A stretch of DNA of 64,000 nt from JACCVL01 sp963695375 (lineage in GTDB: Bacteria; Actinomycetota; Actinomycetes; Propionibacteriales; Nocardioidaceae). The notes below the pieces were generated by a model. The model was not told where the DNA came from, did not search any database, and was given only the letters and a program-made list of their open reading frames with translations. A program made the translations under genes and the position numbers. This document shows, in pieces, positions 31,111 through 39,517 of the stretch; within the stretch, counting starts at the first letter, position 1, and each line of letters begins with the position of its first letter. Location: contig OY968767.1 of assembly GCA_963695375.1 (NCBI GenBank), positions 2,170,001 to 2,234,000 on the forward strand, in the 5' to 3' direction.

Positions 31111-31761
31111 GTGGGTGCGACTCGCTCGGCCGAGGTCCCGGCCGAGCGGTTGCCCGGCTGGATCGAGCGGTTCCGGACCGCGCACGGCGACCTGAACCTG
31201 CGGTGCGAGCCGGGACCGGTGCTGCACGCCGCGGACGGCAGCACGGCGGCGCTCGACCTGCCGTTCGTCCCGGCCGCCGGCAGCGGCTGGAGCGACGTCG
31301 ACGAGGTGCTGGCGCACGTCGCCGCCACGGCACGGAGCCGCCGCTACGTCCTGCTGCTGCTGCGCCGCGGTGGCTGGGCGGTCGGCCGGGCCGAGGGGGA
31401 GCGGGTGCTGGCCGGTCGGGTCGGCACCCGGTACGTCCAGGGCCGCACCAGCAAGGGCGGCTGGAGCCAGCAGCGCTACGCCCGCCGGCGCGCCCGGCAG
31501 ACCGACTCGGTGGTGGCCGCGGCCGTGTCAGCCGCCACCGACGTCTGGGGCAGCCCGCCCGACCGGGGCTGGGAGCTGGTGACCGGCGGCGACCGGCTGC
31601 TGCTGCGGCAGGCCGTGGCGGCGGTCGCCGACCAGGTGCCGGTGCGCGTGGCCGACCGCCGGGTGGACGTGCCCGACCCGAGGCGGCTGGTGCTCGACGC
31701 GGCCGCCCGCTCCGCCTGCGCCACGCGGATCCGGGTGCACGACGGCCCCGCCCTAGACTGA
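31111..31761 (+). CDS. acVLRF1-family peptidyl-tRNA hydrolase
   Basis: This belongs to the actinobacterial Vms1-like release factor 1 family, which is proposed to free nascent chains from stalled 50S-peptidyl-tRNA complexes. The 216-residue protein has the eRF1-like catalytic loop GRTSKGGWSQQRYARRR (about residues 110-126), where the glutamines replace the GGQ motif of release factors. It starts at GTG 31111, 4 nt after sufT, so it may be co-transcribed with suf. An ABC-F protein, another ribosome-acting class, follows. Family assignment is firm; the activity is inferred. Confidence 0.85.
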   Translation: MGATRSAEVPAERLPGWIERFRTAHGDLNLRCEPGPVLHAADGSTAALDLPFVPAAGSGWSDVDEVLAHVAATARSRRYVLLLLRRGGWAVGRAEGERVLAGRVGTRYVQGRTSKGGWSQQRYARRRARQTDSVVAAAVSAATDVWGSPPDRGWELVTGGDRLLLRQAVAAVADQVPVRVADRRVDVPDPRRLVLDAAARSACATRIRVHDGPALD

Positions 31762-31832
31762 GGCCTCTGTCGGTCGACGGTCGCTAGACGCTCGGTGGAC
31801 GGCCACCCGCCCCGACATCGGAGGATCTCGAC

Positions 31833-33431
31833 ATGCTCACCGCCCACGCCCTCGAGGTACGCGCCGGGCCGCGGCTGCTGCTCGCGGACGCGTCGTTCCG
31901 CGTCGGGCCGGGCGACCGGGTCGGCCTGGTCGGGCGCAACGGGGCCGGGAAGACCACGCTCACCCGCATCCTGGCCGGCGAGGCGCAGCCGGCCGCGGGG
32001 CAGGTCACCCGCACCGGCTCGGTCGGCTATCTGCCGCAGGACCCCCGCACCGGCGACCTCGAGCTCTCCGCCCGGGAGCGGATCCTGTCCGCCCGCGGTC
32101 TCGGCGACGTGGTCCGCCGGCTGCGGCACGCCGAGATCGAGATGGGCAGCGACGACGAGGACCGGGCCGAGCGGGCGATGCGCCGGTATGCGAACGCCGA
32201 CGCCGAGCTGCACGCCGGCGGGGGATATGCCGCCGAGTCCGAGGCGGCGATCATCGCCGCCAGCCTCGGCCTCCCCGACCGGGTCCTCGGCCAGCCGCTG
32301 CGCACCCTGTCCGGCGGGCAGCGGCGGCGGATCGAGCTCGCCCGGATCCTCTTCGCCGGCGTCGACACGCTGCTGCTGGACGAGCCGACCAACCACCTGG
32401 ACGCCGACTCGGTGGTCTGGCTGCGGGACTTCCTCAAACAGCACCGCGGCGGGCTGGTGGTGATCAGCCACGACGCCGCGCTGCTGGAGCAGACCGTCAC
32501 GAAGGTGTTCCACCTCGACGCGATGCGGGCCGAGCTGGACGCCTACGCGATGGGCTGGCGGGCGTACCTGGAGCAGCGGGAGACCGACGAGCGCCGCCGC
32601 CGGCGGGAGCGTCGCAACGCCGAACGCAAGGCGGACGCGCTGTTCACCCAGGCCGACAAGATGCGGGCGAAGGCGACCAAGGCGGTGGCCGCGCAGAACA
32701 TGGCCAAGCGTGCGGAGCGGTTGATGGCCGGTCTGGAGAGCGAGCGCCGGGCCGACCGGGTGGCGCGGATCCGCTTCCCGGCGCCGGCCTCCTGCGGTCG
32801 GACGCCGCTGCGCGCCGAGGGCCTGTCCCGCTCGTACGGGTCGCTGGAGGTGTTCACCGACGTCGACCTGGCCGTCGACCGCGGCTCGCGCGTCGTCGTG
32901 CTCGGGCTGAACGGTGCCGGCAAGACCACGCTGCTGCGCATCCTCGCCGGCATCGACCGGCCGGACACCGGGACGGTGCTCGCGGGGCACGGGCTCAAGA
33001 TCGGCTACTACGCGCAGGAGCACGAGACGCTCGACACCACGTTGACCGTGCTGGCGAACCTGCACGCGGCGGCTCCGCAGCTCGCCGACGCGGAGGCGCG
33101 CAGCGTGCTCGGCTCCTTCCTGTTCTCCGGGGACGACGCGCACAAGCCGGCGGCGGTGCTGTCCGGCGGTGAGAAGACCCGGCTGGCGCTGGCCACGCTG
33201 GTCGTCTCCAGCGCCAACGTGCTGCTGCTGGACGAGCCCACCAACAACCTCGACCCCGCCTCCCGGGAGGAGGTGCTGGCCGCGATCCGGTCGTACGAGG
33301 GCGGGATCGTGCTGGTCACGCACGACGAGGGGGCCGTGCAGGCTCTGCACCCCGACCGGGTGGTGGTGCTGCCGGACGGCACCGAGGACCTGTGGAACGA
33401 GGAGTACACCGACCTGGTGGCCCTCGCCTAG
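31833..33431 (+). CDS. ABC-F family ATPase
   Basis: This is a soluble twin-ATPase of the ABC-F class, which acts on the ribosome rather than in transport. The 532 residues have two nucleotide-binding domains (GRNGAGKTT with LSGGQRRRIEL; GLNGAGKTT with LSGGEKTRLAL), joined by a basic linker of about 80 residues rich in Arg/Lys (about 240-300) that would reach the ribosomal E site. No membrane segments are present. GGAGGA lies 7 nt before ATG 31833. The gene is the counterpart of Rv1473, with a crotonase next to it as in M. tuberculosis. A resistance role is possible but not shown. Confidence 0.92.
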   Translation: MLTAHALEVRAGPRLLLADASFRVGPGDRVGLVGRNGAGKTTLTRILAGEAQPAAGQVTRTGSVGYLPQDPRTGDLELSARERILSARGLGDVVRRLRHAEIEMGSDDEDRAERAMRRYANADAELHAGGGYAAESEAAIIAASLGLPDRVLGQPLRTLSGGQRRRIELARILFAGVDTLLLDEPTNHLDADSVVWLRDFLKQHRGGLVVISHDAALLEQTVTKVFHLDAMRAELDAYAMGWRAYLEQRETDERRRRRERRNAERKADALFTQADKMRAKATKAVAAQNMAKRAERLMAGLESERRADRVARIRFPAPASCGRTPLRAEGLSRSYGSLEVFTDVDLAVDRGSRVVVLGLNGAGKTTLLRILAGIDRPDTGTVLAGHGLKIGYYAQEHETLDTTLTVLANLHAAAPQLADAEARSVLGSFLFSGDDAHKPAAVLSGGEKTRLALATLVVSSANVLLLDEPTNNLDPASREEVLAAIRSYEGGIVLVTHDEGAVQALHPDRVVVLPDGTEDLWNEEYTDLVALA

Positions 33432-33451
33432 CGGGCCGCTGGTCGCGTTGT

Positions 33452-33473
33452 TTTCACGCGGTACCCCGTGAAA
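33452..33473 (+). promoter_or_regulatory. Inverted repeat TTTCACG-N8-CGTGAAA between ABC-F and crotonase genes
   Basis: Perfect 7-bp arms flank a GGTACC-containing centre in an otherwise featureless 172-nt gap. It is the most AT-rich spot nearby. It could be an operator for the crotonase promoter or a weak terminator of the ABC-F gene. Confidence 0.4.
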
Positions 33474-33591
33474 GTCACACTGCCCGTGCCTCACGACCCG
33501 GGGCGAGCGTGCCCAACCCTGGGTCAGTGGTGAGGAGGAGGGCGCGGGCACGTGCCGGAGCCGAGCCACCCACCGGGCAGACCCTGCCGTC

Positions 33592-33597
33592 TAGGGT
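33592..33597 (+). promoter_or_regulatory. -10 box for the leaderless crotonase gene
   Basis: TAGGGT lies 6 nt before GTG 33604 with no ribosome site between, indicating a leaderless transcript. Confidence 0.5.
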
Positions 33598-33603
33598 CGG
33601 GCC

Positions 33604-34404
33604 GTGAGCTACCCCGACGCCGACCTGCTCGCCGCGGCCGGGTTGCGGTTGGACGTCTCCTCGGACGTCGTCACCGTCAGCCTGGCCCGACCGGAGCACC
33701 GCAACGCGCAGACCCCCGCCACCTGGCGGGCGCTGGCGGCGGTCGGGGCGGCGCTGCCGGCCGAGGTACGGGTGGTGGTGATCCGCGCCGACGGACCCTC
33801 CTTCTCGTCCGGGCTCGACCGGGCCATGTTCACCCCGGACGGGCTGGCGGGTGAGCCCTCGCTGGCAGACCTCGCCGCCCGTTCCGACACCGACCTGGAC
33901 GACGAGCTGGCCGGCTTCCAGGCCGGCTTCGGTTGGTGCCGGCGCCCCGATCTGGTGTCGGTGGCCGCGGTGCAGGGGCACGCGGTGGGTGCCGGCTTCC
34001 AGCTGGCGCTGGCGTGCGACCTGCGGCTGGTCGGCGACGACGCCCGGTTCAGCATGCGCGAGACGTCGCTCGGGATCGTGCCCGACCTCGGCGGGACCAA
34101 GCCGCTGGTGGAGCTGGTCGGCTATGCCCGCGCGCTCGAGATCTGCGCGACCGGTCGCTGGGTGGAGGCGGCCGAGGCGCGGGACCTCGGGATCGCCACC
34201 GCGGTCGTCCCCACCGCCCGGCTGGACGACGCCACCGACGACCTGGTCGCGGCGTTGACCTCCCCCCTGCACGGGGCGGTCGCCGCCACCAAGCAGCTCC
34301 TGCTCGGGGCCGCCGACCGCTCGTACGAGGACCAGTGCGCCGCCGAACGGGCCGCCCAGGCAGTCCGACTCCGCGAGCTGGCCGCCGCGCTGCGCGAGGG
34401 CTGA
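33604..34404 (+). CDS. Enoyl-CoA hydratase/isomerase (crotonase) family protein
   Basis: This is a crotonase-fold enzyme acting on acyl-CoA thioesters in the cytosol. The 266-residue protein has the oxyanion-hole regions FSSGLDRAMF and QGHAVGAGFQLALACDLRL. The typical catalytic glutamates of true hydratases are not obvious: METSLGIVPDLGG is present, with E in the first position only. The exact reaction cannot be assigned. It is leaderless, and its neighbour relationship to the ABC-F gene is conserved (Rv1472-Rv1473). Confidence 0.88.
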   Translation: MSYPDADLLAAAGLRLDVSSDVVTVSLARPEHRNAQTPATWRALAAVGAALPAEVRVVVIRADGPSFSSGLDRAMFTPDGLAGEPSLADLAARSDTDLDDELAGFQAGFGWCRRPDLVSVAAVQGHAVGAGFQLALACDLRLVGDDARFSMRETSLGIVPDLGGTKPLVELVGYARALEICATGRWVEAAEARDLGIATAVVPTARLDDATDDLVAALTSPLHGAVAATKQLLLGAADRSYEDQCAAERAAQAVRLRELAAALREG

Positions 34405-34444
34405 CGCGGAACAACCGTCTCCGGGCGGGTGTTGACTTGTCCCG

Positions 34445-36352
34445 ATGATGCCGGGAGCCACGCGCTGGGGGACCCTACGGTCCTTCTCCACCGACCCGTC
34501 ACAGGCGCGCGCCGTGTCGCGCCAGACGGTTCGCCGGATCGTCGCGTTCGCAACGCCGTACCGGCGGCAGATCTGGCTGTTCCTGGGGCTGGTGGTCGTC
34601 GACTCGGCCATGGTCGTGGCCACCCCGCTGCTCTTCCAGCGCATCGTCGACGACGGCGTCCTGGCCGGCGACCGCTCGCTGGTGGTCTGGCTGGCGCTGG
34701 TGATCGCCCTGCTCGCGTTCGCCGAGGCAGCGCTCACCCTGACCCAGCGGTGGTACTCCGCCCGGATCGGCGAGGGCCTGATCTACGACCTCCGCCGACA
34801 GGTGTTCGGGCACGTGCAGCGGATGCCGCTCGCGTTCTTCACCCGGACGCAGACCGGCGCCCTGGTCTCCCGGCTGAACAACGATGTCATCGGGGCGCAG
34901 CGGGCGTTCACCTCGACGCTGTCCGGCGTGGTGTCCAACGTCATCAGCCTGGTGATGGTCGTCGTCGTCATGGTGCTGCTGTCGCCGCTGATCACCTTGG
35001 TGGCGGTCGCGCTGCTGCCCCTGTTCCTGCTGCCGGCGAAGTGGGCCGGTCGCCGGCTGGCCGACCTGACCCGCCAGCAGATGCAGCTGAACGCCGACAT
35101 GGGCGCGTCGATGACCGAGCGGTTCGGCGTGGGGGGTGCGCTGCTGGTCAAGCTCTTCGGACGGGTCGACGAGGAGCAGCAGGCCTTCGCCGACCGGGCG
35201 GAGGGGGTCCGCGACCTCGGCGTGCGGATCGCGATGAGCAGCCGGGTGTTCTTCTCCGCACTGACCCTGGTGGCCGCGCTGGCGACGGCACTGGTCTACG
35301 GCATCGGCGGGCTGTTCGCCATCGGCGGATCGCTGAGCGTCGGGACGCTGCTGGCGCTGTCGGCGCTGATGGCCCGGCTGTACGGTCCGCTGACCGCGCT
35401 GTCGAACGTCCGTGTCGACATCCTGACCGCGCTGGTCAGCTTCGAGCGGGTCTTCGAGGTGCTGGACCTGCGGCCGAACATCCAGGACCGCGAGGATGCC
35501 GTCACGCTGCCGCCGGGACCCACGGGCGTCCGGCTCGACTCCGTGAGCTTCCACTACCCGGGCGCCGACGAGGTCGGGCTGGCGAGCCTGGAGTCGGTGG
35601 CACGCAAGGAGAGCCGGGACTCCGGCACCGTCCTGGACAACGTCAGCCTGGAGGTGCCACCCGGCTCGATGGTGGCGCTCGTCGGGCCCTCCGGCGCGGG
35701 CAAGACCACGATCACCCAGCTGGTCAACCGGCTCTACGACGTCGACTCCGGCTCCGTCCTCGTCGGTGGCATCGACGTGCGGGAGGTCGCGCAGGAGTCG
35801 CTCCGCGACGTCGTCGGTCACGTCACCCAGGACGCGCACCTGTTCCACGACACCATCGCGGTGAACCTGCGCTACGCCCGGCCGGAGGCGTCGGACGACG
35901 AGATCTGGGCAGCGCTCCGCGCCGCCCAGATCGGGGACCTGGTGGCCTCGCTGCCAGACGGGCTCGAGACCGTGGTCGGCGACCGTGGCTACCGGTTGTC
36001 CGGTGGCGAGCGGCAGCGGATCGCGATCGCCCGGCTGCTGCTGAAGGCACCCGCTGTCGTCGTGCTGGACGAGGCCACCGCGCACCTGGACTCCGAGTCC
36101 GAGGCCGCGGTCCAGCGGGCACTGGACGCGGCACTCAGCGGACGCACCTCGCTGGTCATCGCGCACCGGCTCTCGACCGTGCGGCACGCGGACGCGATCG
36201 TGGTGCTCGACCGCGGCCGGGTGGTCCAGCAGGGGACGCATGCCGAGCTGGTGGACGCCGGCGGGCTGTACGCCGAGCTCTACCGCACCCAGTTCACCGA
36301 CCGGACGCACTCGCGGGTCCCGGTCGGCGACCCTGCCGGCCTGCCGGCCTGA
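34445..36352 (+). CDS. ABC exporter half-transporter (fused membrane and ATPase domains)
   Basis: This is a multidrug/lipid-type ABC exporter subunit of 635 residues. An N-terminal six-helix membrane domain (about residues 25-320) is followed by an ATPase domain with Walker A GPSGAGKTT, signature LSGGERQRIAIAR, Walker B VVVLDEATAHLD and switch histidine IAHRLSTV. It would act as a homodimer or with a partner; no second half-transporter lies nearby. The start may be the first or second of two consecutive ATG codons. Its substrate is unknown. Confidence 0.93.
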   Translation: MMPGATRWGTLRSFSTDPSQARAVSRQTVRRIVAFATPYRRQIWLFLGLVVVDSAMVVATPLLFQRIVDDGVLAGDRSLVVWLALVIALLAFAEAALTLTQRWYSARIGEGLIYDLRRQVFGHVQRMPLAFFTRTQTGALVSRLNNDVIGAQRAFTSTLSGVVSNVISLVMVVVVMVLLSPLITLVAVALLPLFLLPAKWAGRRLADLTRQQMQLNADMGASMTERFGVGGALLVKLFGRVDEEQQAFADRAEGVRDLGVRIAMSSRVFFSALTLVAALATALVYGIGGLFAIGGSLSVGTLLALSALMARLYGPLTALSNVRVDILTALVSFERVFEVLDLRPNIQDREDAVTLPPGPTGVRLDSVSFHYPGADEVGLASLESVARKESRDSGTVLDNVSLEVPPGSMVALVGPSGAGKTTITQLVNRLYDVDSGSVLVGGIDVREVAQESLRDVVGHVTQDAHLFHDTIAVNLRYARPEASDDEIWAALRAAQIGDLVASLPDGLETVVGDRGYRLSGGERQRIAIARLLLKAPAVVVLDEATAHLDSESEAAVQRALDAALSGRTSLVIAHRLSTVRHADAIVVLDRGRVVQQGTHAELVDAGGLYAELYRTQFTDRTHSRVPVGDPAGLPA

Positions 36353-36372
36353 GCGGGTCCGGGCAAGCAGCG

Positions 36373-37110
36373 ATGGACCTGGGACTGCAAGACCGCGTGT
36401 ACGTCGTCACCGGGGGCAGTCGGGGGCTCGGCCGCGCCGGTGCCGCTGCGCTGGTCGCCGACGGCGCTCGGGTGCTGCTGTCCGGCCGGGACCCCGATCG
36501 GCTGTCGGCCACAACGGACGAGCTGGCCGCGGACGGCGGAGCCGACCGGGTGCTGGCCGTCGCCGCGGACAACGCCGACCCCGCGACGGCGGACCGGCTG
36601 GTGACCGCCGCCAGGGACACCTGGGGCCGGGTCGACGGTGCCCTGATCAGCGTCGGCGGTCCGCCGGCCGGGAGCGCGACGGAGACGACCGACGACGCCT
36701 GGCGGGCCGCCTTCGAGTCGGTCTTCCTCGGCACCGTGCGGCTGGTCCGTGCGGTGGCGGCCGCGGGTGGAGCCGGGACGGCGGTCGCGCTGGTGCTGTC
36801 GACGTCCGTGCGTCAGCCGCTGGCCAACCTGGCGATCAGCAACGGGCTGCGCCCGGGCCTGGGCATGCTGGCGAAGACGCTCGCCGACGAGCTGGGACCC
36901 CGTGGCGTGCGCGTGGTCGGGTTGCTGCCCGGCCGTTTCGACACCGAGCGGGTGCGCGAGCTCGGCGGGTCCGCGGCCGGGATCCCGCTCGGCCGGTTGG
37001 GCGAGCCGGCGGAGTTCGGGCGGGTCGCCGCGTTCGCCCTTTCGCCCGCCGCCTCCTATCTCACCGGTGCCATGGTCCCGGTCGACGGCGGTCTGACCCG
37101 CGCGCTGTAG
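36373..37110 (+). CDS. SDR-family protein lacking the catalytic Tyr-Lys pair
   Basis: This is a Rossmann-fold short-chain dehydrogenase-like protein of 245 residues. The cofactor motif TGGSRGLG and the C-terminal GAMVPVDGG are intact. At the position of the usual YxxxK catalytic pair the sequence reads SNGLRPGLGMLAK, without the tyrosine. A similar substitution is known in a subgroup of 3-oxoacyl-ACP-reductase-like SDRs, so it may use other residues or have lost redox activity. It starts at ATG 36373, 20 nt after the exporter gene, and is probably co-transcribed. Confidence 0.85.
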   Translation: MDLGLQDRVYVVTGGSRGLGRAGAAALVADGARVLLSGRDPDRLSATTDELAADGGADRVLAVAADNADPATADRLVTAARDTWGRVDGALISVGGPPAGSATETTDDAWRAAFESVFLGTVRLVRAVAAAGGAGTAVALVLSTSVRQPLANLAISNGLRPGLGMLAKTLADELGPRGVRVVGLLPGRFDTERVRELGGSAAGIPLGRLGEPAEFGRVAAFALSPAASYLTGAMVPVDGGLTRAL

Positions 37111-37199
37111 CCCCTGTCCGGACACCGATCGGGTCAGCCTCTCTCGGCCGGACGGACGACAGTGGGGCAGATGGGACCAGCGGGACGGGGGATGTGTGG

Positions 37200-37205
37200 C
37201 ATAGT
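37200..37205 (+). promoter_or_regulatory. Putative -10 box of the sulfatase gene
   Basis: CATAGT lies 33 nt before ATG 37238, with GAGGGGG as ribosome site downstream of it. No good -35 box is seen. Confidence 0.35.
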
Positions 37206-37237
37206 TCCCGGCGGTCGTCATCGAGGGGGAGCACTAC

Positions 37238-38734
37238 ATGCGTCGTGGGTTCGTGGTTGCTGCCGGGATGACCGTCGCGGTGGTCGCCACCACCCTGGGC
37301 GTGACCGCCGCCCCCGCCACCACGGTCGAGCCGCGACCGGGCGCGAGCGCCCGGCCGAACGTCGTGCTGGTGGTGATGGACGACATGCGGTTGGACGACA
37401 CGCCGTGGATGCCGCGGGTACGCCGGCAGATCGCCGACCGCGGCACGGTCTACGACAACTACTACGCCCCGATGGCGCTGTGCTGCCCGGCCCGGGCGAG
37501 CATCCTGCGCGGGCAGTACCCGCACAACACCGGCGTGCTGACCAACGCCGAGCCGGACGGCGGCTACGCCGGCTTCGGCCGCCTGGACGGTTCGACCCTC
37601 GCCACCTGGCTGCAGCCGACGTACACGACCGGGTACGTCGGCAAGTACTTCAACGGCTACGAGGGCTCGAGCCAGACCTACGTCCCCCCCGGCTGGGACG
37701 ACTGGATGGGCACGATCTCCACCTACGGCTACCGGTCCATCATGACCAACCGGAACGGGACCATCATCGGGCACGGCCGGCGCAACAGCCCGCAGGTGTT
37801 CGCCGACGAGGCGTCGACGTTCGTGACGAAGAACGCCGCCAGGGCTGAACCGTTCTTCCTGCACCTGTCCTTCGTCACGCCGCACAACGGCGGGCCGCAC
37901 AACGACGGCGACAACGGCATCTCCAGCCCGTACGTCCCGCGCCGGGACCGCGGCACCTACCGCGGTCCCGCACACGCCACGGACGCCTCGTACAACGAGG
38001 CGGACATGAGCGACAAGACCGGGCCGGACGCCGACCGCGAACGGTTGTCGCAGCGCGACAAGCGACACATCGAGGTGGCGATGCAGCAGCGGCGGGAGGC
38101 GCTGGCCTCCGCGGACCGCGCGATCGCCCGGGTGATGACCGCGTTGCGGGAGACCGGTCAGCTCGCCAACACCTATGTCATCTTCACCTCGGACAACGGC
38201 TACCTGCTCGGCGAGCACCGCGACCGCAAGGGCAAGCGCTCGCCCTACGAGGTCGGCTCGCATCTGCCGCTGTACATCAGGGGCCCCGGGGTTCCGGCCG
38301 GGCACACGTGGACCAGCCCGGCGGGGACGCAGGACCTGGCGCCGACGATCCTCGACATCGCCGACGCCTCGGCCGACATCAGGCTGGACGGGACGTCGGT
38401 GCTGCCGGGACCGACCGTGCTGGACGGTGAGCGGGACCGCGCGCTGCTGTTGGAGGGGGCGGACCTGCCGGTGGACGCGGAGAACGGCGGCGCGATCCGC
38501 TACGCCGCGCCGCGCACGGTCGCGGAGACCCGGTGGCTGTACCACGGCGTCGTGACCCGGAACTGGAAGCTGATCGAGTGGGACCAGCTCGGCACCTACG
38601 AGCTGTACGACCTGCGCTCCGACCCGTACGAGGTGGACAGCGTGGCCGGCGACCCGCGCTACGCCGACCGGATGCAGGAGATGATCCGGCGGCTGCAGGC
38701 GCTGCGCTGGTGCGCGGGCGCGGAGTGCGACTGA
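37238..38734 (+). CDS. Secreted formylglycine-dependent sulfatase
   Basis: This enzyme hydrolyses a sulfate ester outside the cytoplasm. The 498-residue protein has a signal peptide (MRRGF, a hydrophobic run and an Ala-rich cleavage region before residue 30). A metal-binding VVMDDM follows, then the sulfatase signature C82-C-P-A-R86, whose first cysteine would be converted to formylglycine. FTSDNGYLLGEHRDRKGK supplies the second metal site. It resembles N-acetylglucosamine-6-sulfatase-type enzymes, but the substrate cannot be read. The activating enzyme is not in this window. Confidence 0.93.
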   Translation: MRRGFVVAAGMTVAVVATTLGVTAAPATTVEPRPGASARPNVVLVVMDDMRLDDTPWMPRVRRQIADRGTVYDNYYAPMALCCPARASILRGQYPHNTGVLTNAEPDGGYAGFGRLDGSTLATWLQPTYTTGYVGKYFNGYEGSSQTYVPPGWDDWMGTISTYGYRSIMTNRNGTIIGHGRRNSPQVFADEASTFVTKNAARAEPFFLHLSFVTPHNGGPHNDGDNGISSPYVPRRDRGTYRGPAHATDASYNEADMSDKTGPDADRERLSQRDKRHIEVAMQQRREALASADRAIARVMTALRETGQLANTYVIFTSDNGYLLGEHRDRKGKRSPYEVGSHLPLYIRGPGVPAGHTWTSPAGTQDLAPTILDIADASADIRLDGTSVLPGPTVLDGERDRALLLEGADLPVDAENGGAIRYAAPRTVAETRWLYHGVVTRNWKLIEWDQLGTYELYDLRSDPYEVDSVAGDPRYADRMQEMIRRLQALRWCAGAECD

Positions 38735-38743
38735 CGCGGTTTG

Positions 38744-38749
38744 TAGGCT
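38744..38749 (+). promoter_or_regulatory. -10 box for the leaderless sirtuin gene
   Basis: TAGGCT lies 6 nt before ATG 38756 with no ribosome site. Confidence 0.5.
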
Positions 38750-38755
38750 CGCGGC

Positions 38756-39517
38756 ATGGTCATCCGCACCGCCACGAGGGACCTGGTCCGCGAGTGGGTC
38801 GCCGGCGCCGCCTCGGTCACCTTCCTGACCGGTGCCGGTCTGTCGACCGACTCCGGCATCCCCGACTTCCGCGGGCCGAACGGCGTCTGGACGAAGGATC
38901 CCGCCGCCCAGGCGCTGTTCACCCTGCAGAGCTACCTCACCGATCCGGACGTGCGGCGGCGGGCGTGGCAGAGCCGGCGCGACCACCCGGCGTGGCGGGC
39001 CCGCCCCAACGACGGGCACCGGGCCCTCGCTGCGTTCGCCGGCACCGGGCGGCTGCGGGCGGTCGTCACCCAGAACATCGACGGGCTGCACCAGGCGGCC
39101 GGGCTACCCGACGACGTGGTCGTCGAGATCCACGGGACGCTGCGCGAGGCGGAGTGCCTCGGCTGCGGCCGCCGGGTCCCGATGGCCGCAGCACTGGCCC
39201 GGGTGGCGGCCGGGGAGGTCGACCCGCCGTGCCGGGAGTGCGGCGGGATGCAGAAGTCCGCCACCATCTCGTTCGGGCAGACACTGGTGCCGGCCGTCCT
39301 GGACGCGGCGGTCGAGGCGGCCCGCGGCTGCGACCTGCTGGTGACCGCCGGCACCTCGCTGCAGGTGCAGCCGGCAGCCTCGCTGTGCGACATCGCCCAG
39401 GGTGCGGGTGCTCGGCTGGTGGTCCTGAACGCCGAGGCGACGCCCTATGACGCGCAGGCGGACGCCGTGCTGCGGGAGCCGCTCGGGTCGCTGCTCCCGG
39501 CCCTGCTGACCGGCTAG
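38756..39517 (+). CDS. NAD-dependent protein deacylase (sirtuin, SIR2 family)
   Basis: Sirtuins remove acyl groups from lysines using NAD. The 253-residue protein has TGAGLSTDSGIPDFRG, the catalytic histidine in QNIDGLHQAAG, four zinc cysteines (CLGCG and CREC), and the late GTSLQVQPA. It is leaderless. Its 3' end overlaps the converging permease gene by 4 nt. Confidence 0.95.
   Translation: MVIRTATRDLVREWVAGAASVTFLTGAGLSTDSGIPDFRGPNGVWTKDPAAQALFTLQSYLTDPDVRRRAWQSRRDHPAWRARPNDGHRALAAFAGTGRLRAVVTQNIDGLHQAAGLPDDVVVEIHGTLREAECLGCGRRVPMAAALARVAAGEVDPPCRECGGMQKSATISFGQTLVPAVLDAAVEAARGCDLLVTAGTSLQVQPAASLCDIAQGAGARLVVLNAEATPYDAQADAVLREPLGSLLPALLTG

Noticed and set aside
31833..33431. Macrolide transporter
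   Set aside because: It has two ATPase domains and a basic linker but no membrane segments, so it is an ABC-F ribosome-associated protein.
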